A stretch of 62,301 bases of DNA. It comes from Actinoplanes italicus (GTDB lineage: Bacteria > Actinomycetota > Actinomycetes > Mycobacteriales > Micromonosporaceae). The DNA lies in assembly GCF_003001815.1 (NCBI RefSeq), contig NZ_PVMZ01000042.1:1-62301 (forward strand). The letters run 5' to 3'. Positions 49,076 through 56,645 of this stretch are shown here, piece by piece (the first letter of the stretch is position 1; the number at the start of each line of letters is the position of its first letter). The notes under the pieces were generated by a model. The model saw only the letters and a list, made by a program, of their open reading frames with translations. It did no database searches and was not told the origin of the DNA. The position numbers and the translations under genes are program-made.

Positions 49076-49163
49076 GGACCGGGCGCCGGACCCGGTAGCA
49101 GGCGGATCCGGCCAGTCGGCGCGAGCGGGAGACCGATGAACCCCCGGCCCGCGCCTGCAGAGA

Positions 49164-49382
49164 TCAGGGAGACCGGACGAGGTGACCGTTGTGCCGCGTC
49201 CGCACGACCAGCGAGCACCACAGACACGCGGGCGCGACGTGCTGCGCGATCCCACCGGGCCGGTCGACGGTGATCGCGACGACCCGGGTCGCCTGGTCCG
49301 CGCACGGCTCCAGCTGCCGATCCGGCTGACCGAGGATCCGGTCAACGCGGGTGATCAGCTCCGGCGCGGTGCAGGCGGCCAT
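49164..49382 (-). CDS. small hypothetical early protein
   Basis: A 72-residue protein from ATG 49382 (TGATG overlap). It contains ITRVDRILGQPDRQLEPCAD and ends CLWCSLVVRTRHNGHLVRSP, with a CxxC. No function known. Confidence 0.5.
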   Translation of the reverse strand: MAACTAPELITRVDRILGQPDRQLEPCADQATRVVAITVDRPGGIAQHVAPACLWCSLVVRTRHNGHLVRSP

Positions 49383-49768
49383 CAGCGGGACCTGCCCACC
49401 GACTCGGCGCACAGCACGTTCAGGCACCGCAGGCAAGTCACCCGGCTGATCAGCAGGGACACGTTGTCCAGGAACGGCATCTCGTCCTGCGCCAGCCCGC
49501 ACGAGGTGGCCATGACGTGGTCGCCGTGGTGCACGGTCGCGGGCTTCTTGGCGGCCTCACCGCGGTAGACGCCACCCTGCACGGCGAGCTGCTGGTAGTC
49601 GGCGTCGCGCATCACCCGGAACCGGCCGAGCCCGTTACTCGCCGCCCGGCGCAGGCCGAGGTGGCTGTCAAACTCGGCGAGCGCCTGGTCACGGGGCAGC
49701 GGGTCGCTGACCACGGTCTTACCGGAGAGGCGGCCGGTCCAGATGATCCGGAACAGGTCGGCGGTCAT
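49382..49768 (-). CDS. hypothetical early protein
   Basis: A 128-residue protein from ATG 49768 (ATGA overlap). DLFRIIWTGRLSGKTVVSDP and a C-terminal TCLRCLNVLC group are visible. The cysteine-containing end resembles that of its downstream neighbour. Unknown family. Confidence 0.55.
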   Translation of the reverse strand: MTADLFRIIWTGRLSGKTVVSDPLPRDQALAEFDSHLGLRRAASNGLGRFRVMRDADYQQLAVQGGVYRGEAAKKPATVHHGDHVMATSCGLAQDEMPFLDNVSLLISRVTCLRCLNVLCAESVGRSR

Positions 49769-50559
49769 CGGGACGCCTCGGCGGCGTCGCGGACCGGGCA
49801 CTTGAGGTCGCACGGCCGGTCGGAGTCCTGGCCTTCGCACTTCTCCGAGTGCTCCACCGCGACCGCCTCGGGCGAGGCCTCGACCACCGGCTCGACTGGC
49901 GCCTTCTCGCTCGTGTGCCACAGCACGTACAGGCCGTCGTCGTACGACTGCCGACCCTTCGGCCACGACACCTGCAGCCCGTCACTCCACCGAGCTGTCG
50001 CCTCCAGGCCCAGCGACTTGGCGACGGCCTCGACCTCGGCCCGCGTGTCCAGCGTGAAGTGGAGTTGCTCGCTGTCCGGGAACGGGATGTCGGTGCGCCG
50101 TGCGAACTCGGCCAGCTGTTCGAACTGGCGGGCGAGCTGCTCACGGCGCTGCCCCTCACGGACCTTCTCGATCTCTGCCTCGGTGAGCAGCCGCGCCGTC
50201 GTCGTTGCGGGCCAGCGGTGCGAGGCCGGCCCGTAAAGGTTGTCGCCGAACACGACCAGCGTGTACGGCACGGGGTAGCCGGGCTCCTCGTACGTCTCGA
50301 CGTACCGGACCACCGCCGGGCCTTCGAATTCCTGACTCAGCGACCCGGTGTCGATCCAATCGCCCGTCTCCAGCAGCGCGACCGGCTTGGCCTTCGTCTC
50401 GGCCTTGATGTGCTGCTCGAGCATCTGCCGCGCCTCGCGGTGCGTGTCGAACCCGGCGTACGTGACGCCACACGCGCACTCGGCGGAGTTCTCACCGGCG
50501 GGCCCGGCACTTCCACCAGCGTGGTAGTGCTCGGCGACCGGTAGTGTCAGAGACGTCAT
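49765..50559 (-). CDS. first gene of the early operon, hypothetical
   Basis: A 264-residue acidic protein from ATG 50559, with GAAAGG upstream. The front has CACGVTYAGFDTHREARQML, the middle EIEKVREGQRREQLARQFEQ as coiled coil, and the end two Cys pairs (CEGQDSDRPCDLKC). It follows the HTH switch and its terminator, so it is the first lytic gene transcribed. Function unknown. Confidence 0.6.
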   Translation of the reverse strand: MTSLTLPVAEHYHAGGSAGPAGENSAECACGVTYAGFDTHREARQMLEQHIKAETKAKPVALLETGDWIDTGSLSQEFEGPAVVRYVETYEEPGYPVPYTLVVFGDNLYGPASHRWPATTTARLLTEAEIEKVREGQRREQLARQFEQLAEFARRTDIPFPDSEQLHFTLDTRAEVEAVAKSLGLEATARWSDGLQVSWPKGRQSYDDGLYVLWHTSEKAPVEPVVEASPEAVAVEHSEKCEGQDSDRPCDLKCPVRDAAEASR

Positions 50560-50600
50560 CGGACTTGCCTTTCTTCAGAGGGTTGGTCTGTCCGGTGATC

Positions 50601-50633
50601 GCGCCGCCGCGGGGGTCCAGCCCCGGGCGGCGC
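50601..50633 (-). terminator. hairpin between the HTH switch and the early operon
   Basis: GCGCCGCC (50601-50608) pairs with GGCGGCGC (50626-50633), and inside them GGGG pairs with CCCC. The strong stem lies between the minus-strand HTH gene and the first early gene; it may be a site of termination or antitermination. Confidence 0.65.
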
Positions 50634-50641
50634 AACTGCTT

Positions 50642-50758
50642 TCAGGGCCTCCGGCTCGGCGCCGGAGGCGGCGGCGGAGGCGGTGGGGGCGACGTCGGCG
50701 GAGGGCCGGTCGGCGTCGGATGAGTCGGACCGCCGGGGCGCGAACTCGACGTCGTCAC
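50642..50758 (-). CDS. proline-rich 38-residue frame after the HTH gene
   Basis: GTG 50758 overlaps the HTH stop as GTGA and opens a frame of 38 residues, nearly half proline (TSPPPPPPPPPAPSRRP at the end). The coupling pattern resembles the rest of the operon, but low complexity makes it doubtful. Confidence 0.3.
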   Translation of the reverse strand: MTTSSSRPGGPTHPTPTGPPPTSPPPPPPPPPAPSRRP

Positions 50759-51018
50759 GCGGCGGTGGCGCGGAACGCCGGGCTCGCCAGCAACTGATCG
50801 ACGGGGACGTCCAGGACGACGGCGATGCTGTCGAGTTCGTCGATGGTCCAAGAGCGTCCGGGCGCCACAGCCAGCCGCTTGCTGACCAGGGCGGGGTCGA
50901 TCCCGAGCTTGCGGGCGAACTCTCTCTGGCTCATCTTCTGGCGTGCTAGCTCAGCTCTGATCTCAGCCGCAACGCGATGCGTTAGACCCGTCGTCAACGC
51001 TGTTGCTTCCTGCGTCAT
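50755..51018 (-). CDS. HTH regulator of the switch (Cro-like by position)
   Basis: An 87-residue XRE-type protein from ATG 51018. The HTH reads KMSQREFARKLGIDPALVSK (residues 28-47). It is transcribed toward the early operon, like lambda cro, from a divergent intergenic region shared with the other HTH gene. It may repress the facing promoter. Assignment as Cro-like rather than repressor is inferred from orientation alone. Confidence 0.7.
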   Translation of the reverse strand: MTQEATALTTGLTHRVAAEIRAELARQKMSQREFARKLGIDPALVSKRLAVAPGRSWTIDELDSIAVVLDVPVDQLLASPAFRATAA

Positions 51019-51024
51019 ACGAGA

Positions 51025-51053
51025 AGACTCTCACTCATAGCGTTAGGCGTCAA
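51025..51053 (-). promoter_or_regulatory. promoter of the minus-strand HTH gene, apparently leaderless
   Basis: TTGACG (51053-51048) and GAGTCT (51030-51025) are separated by 17 bases; six bases then precede the ATG at 51018. The start of transcription would fall at or next to the A of ATG. No ribosome site is seen. Confidence 0.55.
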
Positions 51054-51081
51054 CAATGGGTGTGCCATCCTGTCCGTTCGG

Positions 51082-51110
51082 TTGACTTGGTGACGAAGGA
51101 TCATCAGACT
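51082..51110 (+). promoter_or_regulatory. promoter of the plus-strand HTH gene, apparently leaderless
   Basis: TTGACT (51082-51087) and CAGACT (51105-51110) are 17 bases apart, and six bases then precede the ATG at 51117. The layout copies that of the opposite promoter exactly. No ribosome site is seen. Confidence 0.55.
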
Positions 51111-51116
51111 TGACGC

Positions 51117-51401
51117 ATGAGCATCATGCCTGAGGTTTCCGCGAAGACACTCACGCAGCTGGTGGCCGTCGAGATCCGAGTCGCGATGGCCCGTGAAAAC
51201 ATCAAACAGTCCGAGCTCGCACGCCGGATCGGGCGAACGGAGCAGTGGCTGAGTGTGCGGAGAACCGGGAAACAACCCATCGACCTGAACGATCTGGCGC
51301 TCATCGCCAAGGGCCTCGGCGTCGCCATCCAGGACCTTCTGCCGACCGAGGAAGCGATGGCCCGAGCGGTCCAGGCCGCGGGCTCACTTAACGCAACTTA
51401 A
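51117..51401 (+). CDS. HTH regulator of the switch (repressor by position)
   Basis: A 94-residue XRE-type protein from ATG 51117 (or ATG 51126). NIKQSELARRIGRTEQWLSV (residues 29-48) is the HTH, and the C-terminal part KGLGVAIQDLLPTEEAMARA is a short dimerisation helix region. It lies next to the right prophage end and reads away from the lytic genes, as expected for the lysogeny repressor. It lacks a cleavable peptidase domain, so any SOS link would be indirect. Confidence 0.7.
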   Translation: MSIMPEVSAKTLTQLVAVEIRVAMARENIKQSELARRIGRTEQWLSVRRTGKQPIDLNDLALIAKGLGVAIQDLLPTEEAMARAVQAAGSLNAT

Positions 51402-51470
51402 GAAAATCGGCCCCGCACTGAACGCCGTGTAAGGAGGCGGGACCGTCCCTCGGTCGTGGGACGCCGGGCC

Positions 51471-51506
51471 GATAGTCTCGCTCCTCAGAGGGTGCCTGTG
51501 ACCCTG
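51471..51506 (+). promoter_or_regulatory. candidate fabG leader: -10-like element and hairpin
   Basis: TAGTCT at 51473-51478 matches the actinobacterial TANNNT -10 pattern, without a good -35. It is followed by an imperfect hairpin CTCAG (51484-51488)...GGGT (51490-51493) with ACCCTGAG (51501-51508). The right prophage boundary lies somewhere in 51402-51540, so it is not certain whether this DNA is host or phage. Confidence 0.3.
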
Positions 51507-51540
51507 AGTGAAACCGTGACGCCTGTCGAAGGAGTGTGTT

Positions 51541-52245
51541 GTGGCTCGCACCGTTCTGGTGACCGGAGGAAATCGCGGTATCGGCCTGGCCATCGCGAGA
51601 GCGTTCGCGAAGCAGGGTGACCGCGTCGCCGTCACGCACCGTGGCTCGGGCGCTCCGGAGGGCCTGTTCGGTGTGCAGTGCGACATCACCGACTCGGGCG
51701 CCGTCGAGGCCGCCTTCGCCTACGTGGAGCAGGAGCTCGGCCCGATCGAGGTGCTCGTGGCCAACGCCGGCATCACCGACGACACGCTGCTGCTGCGGAT
51801 GACCGAGGAGCAGTTCGAGCGGGTCATCGACACCAACCTGACCGGCGCGTTCCGGGTCGCGAAGCGGGCCAGCACCAAGATGCTGCGCGCCAAGTGGGGC
51901 CGGATCATCTTCATCTCGTCGGTCGTGGGCCTCTACGGCGGGCCCGGCCAGGTGAACTACGCGGCGAGCAAGGCCGGCCTGGTCGGCATGGCCCGTAGCA
52001 TCACGCGGGAGCTGGGCAGCCGCAACATCACGGCGAACGTCGTGGCGCCCGGCTTCATCGACACGGAGATGACCGCCGTCCTGCCGGACTCCCGCAAGGC
52101 GGAGATCATCAAGGCCGTTCCGGCCGGGCGCTTCGCCGCCGTCGACGAGGTCGCCGCGGCGGTCACCTTCCTGGCCAGCGACAGTGCGGCTTACATCTCG
52201 GGCGCCGTGCTGCCGGTCGACGGTGGTCTCGGAATGGGCCACTGA
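51541..52245 (+). CDS. fabG: 3-oxoacyl-ACP reductase FabG
   Basis: A 234-residue short-chain dehydrogenase/reductase that reduces 3-oxoacyl-ACP with NADPH in FAS-II. The cofactor loop is TGGNRGIG (8-15), then NAGITDD, catalytic Ser (SSVVG) and YAASKAG with the catalytic Tyr and Lys. GTG 51541 follows GGAG. The gene lies next to the enoyl reductase gene as in mycobacterial fabG1-inhA. The prophage ends just upstream, so its promoter may have been altered. Confidence 0.95.
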   Translation: MARTVLVTGGNRGIGLAIARAFAKQGDRVAVTHRGSGAPEGLFGVQCDITDSGAVEAAFAYVEQELGPIEVLVANAGITDDTLLLRMTEEQFERVIDTNLTGAFRVAKRASTKMLRAKWGRIIFISSVVGLYGGPGQVNYAASKAGLVGMARSITRELGSRNITANVVAPGFIDTEMTAVLPDSRKAEIIKAVPAGRFAAVDEVAAAVTFLASDSAAYISGAVLPVDGGLGMGH

Positions 52246-52277
52246 AGTCCCGGGAAACTTTTTCAGGAGAGAATTCA

Positions 52278-53045
52278 GTGTCTGGACTGCTGGCCGGAAA
52301 ACGGCTGCTCATCACGGGGGTCATCACCGACGCCTCGATCGCCTTCTCGGCGGCGAAGATCGCCCAGGAGCAGGGGGCGACTGTCGTGCTGACCGGCTTC
52401 GGCCGCCTCTCCCTGGTGGAGCGGATCGCCAAGCGGCTGCCGGAGCCGGCGCCGGTCATCGAACTGGACGTGACGAACCCGGAACAACTCGCCGGGCTGG
52501 CCGACAAGGTCCGTGAGCACGTCGACGGGCTGGACGGCGTGGTCCACTCGATCGGCTTCGCTCCGCCGAGCTGCCTCGGTGGCGGGTTCATGGACGCGCC
52601 GTGGGAGGACGTCGCCACGGCGCTGCAGGTGTCGACGTTCTCGTACAAGTCGCTGGCCCAGGCCGCTCTGCCGCTGATGTCGGCGGGCGGCAGCATCGTC
52701 GGCCTGACCTTCGACGCGACCAAGGCGTGGCCGGTCTACGACTGGATGGGCGTGGCCAAGGCCGGTTTCGAGTCGGCCTCCCGCTACCTCGCGCTGCACC
52801 TCGGCAAGCAGGGCATCCGCAGCAACCTGGTCGCGGCCGGCCCGCTGCGTACCATCGCCGCCAAGTCGATCCCCGGCTTCGAGCAGTTCGAGGACGCGTG
52901 GGCGGAGCGGGCGCCGCTCGGCTGGGACCTGTACGACACCGCGGCCGCCGGCAAGGCGATCTGCGCCCTGCTGAGCGACTGGTTCCCGGCCACCACAGGT
53001 GAGATCGTGCACGTTGACGGGGGTTACCACGCGATCGGGGCATAG
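52278..53045 (+). CDS. fabI: enoyl-ACP reductase FabI/InhA
   Basis: A 255-residue NADH-dependent enoyl-ACP reductase, very close to InhA. LAGKRLLITGVITDASIAFS matches the InhA start, LTGFGRLSLVERI the cofactor loop, and the catalytic pair lies in YDWMGVAKAGFES (Tyr and Lys as in InhA Tyr158/Lys165). It catalyses the last step of each FAS-II cycle. GTG 52278 lies 32 bases after fabG, with AGGAGAG upstream, so the two are co-transcribed. Confidence 0.95.
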   Translation: MSGLLAGKRLLITGVITDASIAFSAAKIAQEQGATVVLTGFGRLSLVERIAKRLPEPAPVIELDVTNPEQLAGLADKVREHVDGLDGVVHSIGFAPPSCLGGGFMDAPWEDVATALQVSTFSYKSLAQAALPLMSAGGSIVGLTFDATKAWPVYDWMGVAKAGFESASRYLALHLGKQGIRSNLVAAGPLRTIAAKSIPGFEQFEDAWAERAPLGWDLYDTAAAGKAICALLSDWFPATTGEIVHVDGGYHAIGA

Positions 53046-53065
53046 TCCGGTGGCAGGATGGACGG

Positions 53066-54094
53066 GTGGTTTACGACGCGTTCGTCCTGCTCTCCTTCGG
53101 TGGGCCCGAGAAGCCCGATGACGTGATGCCGTTCCTGCGCAACGTGGTTCGCGGGCGCGGTGTCCCGGATGAGCGCCTCGCCGAGGTGGCCGAGCACTAC
53201 ATGCACTTCGGCGGGGTGTCCCCGATCAACCAGCAGAACCGTGATCTGCTGGCCGCGCTCGAGACCGAGTTCGCGGCGCACGGGGTGAAGCTGCCCGCCT
53301 ACTGGGGCAACCGCAACTGGCACCCCATGCTCGCCGACACCGTGGCGCAGATGCGCGACGACGGTGTCCAACATGCCCTCGGGTTCGCGACCAGCGCGTA
53401 CGGCGGATATTCGTCGTGCAAGCAGTATTGGGAGGACATCGCCGCGGCCCGTGAGCACGTCGGCCCCGGTGCTCCGCAGATCTCCAAGCTGCGGCAGTTC
53501 CACGATCACCCGGGTTTCGTGAATCCGCTCGCCGCAGGCGTACAGGATGCTCTGAAGACCCTGGATCCGGCCCGCCGGGCCTCCACCCGCCTGGTCTTCA
53601 CCGCCCACTCGATTCCGGTCAGCATGGCCGCGACGGCCGGGCCGACCGGTGACCGCTACAACAACCAGCTCGAGGAGACCGCCCGGCTGGTGCACGCCGC
53701 GGCAGCCGCCGACCTGGGCTACGACCTGGTCTGGCAGAGCCGCTCCGGCCCGCCGCAGGTCCCGTGGCTCGAGCCGGACGTCAACGACCACCTCGAGACC
53801 CTTGCCGGCAAGGGTGTGACCGACGTGGTGGTCAGCCCGATCGGGTTCGTCTCGGACCATCTCGAGGTCATCTGGGACCTCGACAACGAGGCGAAGGAGA
53901 CCGCGGCCCGGCTCGGACTCGGCTACGCGCGGGCCTCGACGCCCGGCGTTCACCCGGAGTTCGTCGCCATGGTGCGGCAACTCGTCCAGGAGCGGACCGA
54001 TGATCAATCCCGGCCGGCGCTCGGTACGCTGCCGACCTGGGACGTCTGCCCCGCGGACTGCTGCCCCCCACCCGCGCGACGAAAGGCACCCTGA
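53066..54094 (+). CDS. hemH: coproporphyrin III ferrochelatase
   Basis: A 342-residue ferrochelatase that in Actinobacteria inserts iron into coproporphyrin III (CpfC type). LLSFGGPEKPDDVMPFLRNV opens it, the His region FTAHSIP holds the conserved catalytic histidine, and the end WDVCPADCC supplies cysteines in the place of the [2Fe-2S] ligands known in mycobacterial enzymes. GTG 53066 follows fabI by 20 bases. Order fabG-inhA-hemH is that of mycobacteria. Confidence 0.93.
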   Translation: MVYDAFVLLSFGGPEKPDDVMPFLRNVVRGRGVPDERLAEVAEHYMHFGGVSPINQQNRDLLAALETEFAAHGVKLPAYWGNRNWHPMLADTVAQMRDDGVQHALGFATSAYGGYSSCKQYWEDIAAAREHVGPGAPQISKLRQFHDHPGFVNPLAAGVQDALKTLDPARRASTRLVFTAHSIPVSMAATAGPTGDRYNNQLEETARLVHAAAAADLGYDLVWQSRSGPPQVPWLEPDVNDHLETLAGKGVTDVVVSPIGFVSDHLEVIWDLDNEAKETAARLGLGYARASTPGVHPEFVAMVRQLVQERTDDQSRPALGTLPTWDVCPADCCPPPARRKAP

Positions 54095-54873
54095 TGAAGG
54101 AGCGCAAGAGGATCGAGAGCTGGCTCACCGACATGGACGGTGTCCTCGTCCACGAGGGAGAGCCGGTTCCGGGGGCGCCCGAGTTCGTCAACCGGATGAA
54201 GGAGTCGGGAAAGCCGTTCCTCATCCTGACGAACAACTCCATCTACACCCCGCGCGACCTGCAGGCCCGTCTCTACCGGATGGGATTCGACGTCGACGAG
54301 AACTCGATCTGGACCGCCGCGCTCGCGACCGCCCAGTTCCTGGCCGACCAGCGGCCCGGCGGCACCGCCTACGTGATCGGTGAGGCCGGTCTGACCACGG
54401 CCATGCACGCGGCCGGTTACATCCTCACCGAGTTCGAACCGGACTACGTGGTGCTCGGCGAGACCCGCACCTACAGCTTCGAGGCGATCACCAAGGCGAT
54501 CCGGCTGATCAGCGCCGGTTCCCGGTTCATCTGCACCAACCCGGACGCCACCGGACCGTCCAACGAGGGCCTGCTCCCGGCCGCCGGTTCGGTCGCGGCC
54601 ATGATCTCGCAGGCGACCGGCGTGAAACCGTACTTCGTCGGCAAGCCGAACCCGATGATGATGCGCTCGGCGCTCAACGCGATCGGCGCACACAGCGAGA
54701 CCACCGCCATGATCGGCGACCGGATGGACACCGACGTGCTGTGCGGCCTCGAGGCGGGGCTGGAGACGATCCTGGTGATGACCGGGATCAGCAGCCGGCT
54801 GGAGGCCGAGACCTATCCGTACCGGCCGTCGCGCATCATCAACTCGGTCGCCGACCTGATCGACGAGATCTGA
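54094..54873 (+). CDS. HAD-IIA family phosphatase (NagD-like)
   Basis: A 259-residue HAD-IIA hydrolase. Motif I LTDMDGVLVHEGEPVPG has the nucleophile Asp, motif II is LTNNS, motif III Lys lies in VGKPNPMMM, and motif IV in MIGDRMDTDVLCG. It has the C2b cap of NagD/UMP-phosphatase-like proteins. It starts at the last base of hemH (ATG 54094), suggesting co-expression. The sugar or nucleotide phosphate substrate is not known. Confidence 0.9.
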   Translation: MKERKRIESWLTDMDGVLVHEGEPVPGAPEFVNRMKESGKPFLILTNNSIYTPRDLQARLYRMGFDVDENSIWTAALATAQFLADQRPGGTAYVIGEAGLTTAMHAAGYILTEFEPDYVVLGETRTYSFEAITKAIRLISAGSRFICTNPDATGPSNEGLLPAAGSVAAMISQATGVKPYFVGKPNPMMMRSALNAIGAHSETTAMIGDRMDTDVLCGLEAGLETILVMTGISSRLEAETYPYRPSRIINSVADLIDEI

Positions 54874-54875
54874 GC

Positions 54876-55271
54876 GTGGTCGTCGCGGCTGCCTGGGTGC
54901 ATGTCCGGGACCGGCGGGTCCTGACCGTCCGGGCCACCGGCTCGGACGCGTTCTACCTGCCCGGCGGCAAGCCGGAGCCGGGGGAGACCGACGCCGAGGC
55001 GGCCGCCCGGGAGGTGGGCGAGGAGGTCGGCCTGAAGGTCGCGGCGGAGTCGCTCACCCACTTCGTGACGATCGACGCGCCGGCCCACAACCGTCCACCC
55101 GGCACGCGGGTCAGCCTGGTCTGCTTCACCGGAGGGTCTGCGGAGGTGGAGCCGTCCCCCAGAGCGGAGATCGCCGAGCTGGGCTGGTTCACCTCGGCCG
55201 ACCGGGATCGGTGCGCGCCCGCCATCCAGCTGCTGCTGGACGAACTCCTCCGGGGCGACCTGATCGACTAG
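54876..55271 (+). CDS. NUDIX hydrolase
   Basis: A 131-residue NUDIX protein from GTG 54876, two bases after the HAD stop. The box GGKPEPGETDAEAAAREVGE (residues 28-47, continuing EVGL) is intact. Small NUDIX proteins of this kind remove pyrophosphate from nucleotide derivatives. It converges with the next NUDIX gene and their stops share CTAG (55268-55271). Confidence 0.9.
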   Translation: MVVAAAWVHVRDRRVLTVRATGSDAFYLPGGKPEPGETDAEAAAREVGEEVGLKVAAESLTHFVTIDAPAHNRPPGTRVSLVCFTGGSAEVEPSPRAEIAELGWFTSADRDRCAPAIQLLLDELLRGDLID

Positions 55272-55777
55272 GTCCCTTCCCGGAGAGTGAACCAGCGGGT
55301 GGCGATCGCGGTGTGGATGCTGAAGCCGAGCTCGGTGGGGCCGTACAGCACCTCGCGGCTCAGCGTCTCGTCCTCGGCCGGGGCCGGCGGCAGGTGGCGG
55401 GTGCTCGGCAGCGCCGGCAGCAGGCCGAACACCAGGATCGTCCCGTCGGGGGCGCTGACCGTGTCGTAGTGCCGCACGCCGGCCGGATCGGACTTGACCC
55501 CGGTCTCCTCGAACAGCTCGCGGACCGCGGCCTCCTGCCACGTCTCGCCGACGTCGATGAACCCGCCCGGCAGTGCGAGCCGGCCCCGTGCCGGTGCGAT
55601 GCCGCGGCGTACCGCCAACAGGCCGGTACCGACCGGCTGCACGGCGACCGCCACCGGGCTCGGGTTCAGATAGCTGGTCTCACCGCACCCGCCACAGCGG
55701 CGTGGCCAGGCCTGACCGGACGTGAACCGGGCACCGCAGAACGTGCAGTGCGCGTAACGGTCCTGCGCGGGCGTCAC
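55268..55777 (-). CDS. NUDIX hydrolase with N-terminal zinc ribbon
   Basis: A 169-residue protein. The front has a zinc ribbon with Cys11, Cys14, Cys28 and Cys31 (HCTFCGARF, RRCGGCGE) as in NudC-like enzymes, and the NUDIX box is GGFIDVGETWQEAAVRELFE (continuing ETGV). No NudC-specific SQPWPFPxS motif is present, so the substrate is open. It overlaps the next gene upstream by four bases. Confidence 0.88.
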   Translation of the reverse strand: MTPAQDRYAHCTFCGARFTSGQAWPRRCGGCGETSYLNPSPVAVAVQPVGTGLLAVRRGIAPARGRLALPGGFIDVGETWQEAAVRELFEETGVKSDPAGVRHYDTVSAPDGTILVFGLLPALPSTRHLPPAPAEDETLSREVLYGPTELGFSIHTAIATRWFTLREGT

Positions 55778-56556
55778 GGCTGCAGCGGAGAGTTGCAGGC
55801 CGCGACCAGCGCCTGGCGGCAGGCTGCGGTCAGCGGGCGGAGGGCCTCGTCACGTTGCTGCGCCTCGTAACCGTTGACCGCACCGCCCGGCGCGTTCGAG
55901 CCGGCCAGGGCGAGCACCTGATCGAGCACGCTGGCACGGGCGAACAGCCGCCGCGAGCGCGGGTCGAAACCGGGTGGCAGCGTCTCGGTGCTCTCCGGCC
56001 GGCGCAGCGCCTGCAGAGCGCCGGCCAGCTCCGGTTTCCACTGCGCCACGTCGAGTTTGGTGAGCCGGGCGGTGGCCTCGCCGAGCGCGGCGGTCAGCTG
56101 CGCCTCGGCCTCGGCGGCGCCCATCTGGAACACCGCGCGGTGCTCGGGCGCCGGATGCACCCGCCACAGCACCGTCGAGAACTCCACACCGGAACCCGAC
56201 GTGTGCCGCCGGACCTCGGGCACCACTCCGAACCCAGGCGTCATCACGGCCTCGCCGGCCAGCATCGCCGCGCCGGTCAGCTCTCCGGGCCCGGGCAGAC
56301 CACGCGGATCACCGGGCACCGGCAGCACGAGCCGGATCTCGTCGGGATGCAGCTTCGCGAAGATCGGCAGGCCCTGGCCGAGCGGGACATCCGTCCACGT
56401 GCCGGGGGCGTCGGCGACGAGGTGCTCCTCGTCCGCGGCGATCTCGTCGGCCAGCTCGTCGAACGGGACGAGACCGGCGCGCCAGGCGCGCACCCAGGTC
56501 ACGAACCGGGTGGAGCGGCGTGCGGTACGGGTGGCCGCATCGGCTGCGGGTGACAT
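55774..56556 (-). CDS. conserved actinobacterial protein of unknown function
   Basis: A 260-residue protein from ATG 56556. It has an N-terminal helix, a beta-rich middle (LPVPGDPRGLPGPGELTGAA, FSTVLWRVHPAPEHRAVFQM) and a helical end. I recognise the general type as common in Micromonosporaceae and relatives but know no function. It overlaps the NUDIX gene by four bases and is divergent from DUF3097. Confidence 0.7.
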   Translation of the reverse strand: MSPAADAATRTARRSTRFVTWVRAWRAGLVPFDELADEIAADEEHLVADAPGTWTDVPLGQGLPIFAKLHPDEIRLVLPVPGDPRGLPGPGELTGAAMLAGEAVMTPGFGVVPEVRRHTSGSGVEFSTVLWRVHPAPEHRAVFQMGAAEAEAQLTAALGEATARLTKLDVAQWKPELAGALQALRRPESTETLPPGFDPRSRRLFARASVLDQVLALAGSNAPGGAVNGYEAQQRDEALRPLTAACRQALVAACNSPLQP

Positions 56557-56645
56557 GTGGGCAAGGGTACGTGGAGGTCGTGACAGTTGTCTCGGCTCGG
56601 AGCGTCACCGAGGGTGTGTCCGTGATCGCGCATACAGTGCGGGAC

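Larger units (their letters stand above)
7320..51401. mobile_element. siphovirus-type prophage (minimum extent, integrase to HTH switch)
   Basis: The span from the tyrosine integrase to the last HTH gene contains every module of a temperate long-tailed phage: integrase, terminase pair, portal, scaffold, capsid, connectors, tail tube, G/GT chaperones, tape measure, endolysin, holin-type proteins, replication initiator, recombination genes and a divergent repressor pair. True ends lie a little outside (6858-7319 and 51402-51540). Nothing essential looks broken, so it may be inducible. Flanking genes keep the order known from other actinobacteria, which shows the element is an insertion. Confidence 0.95.
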
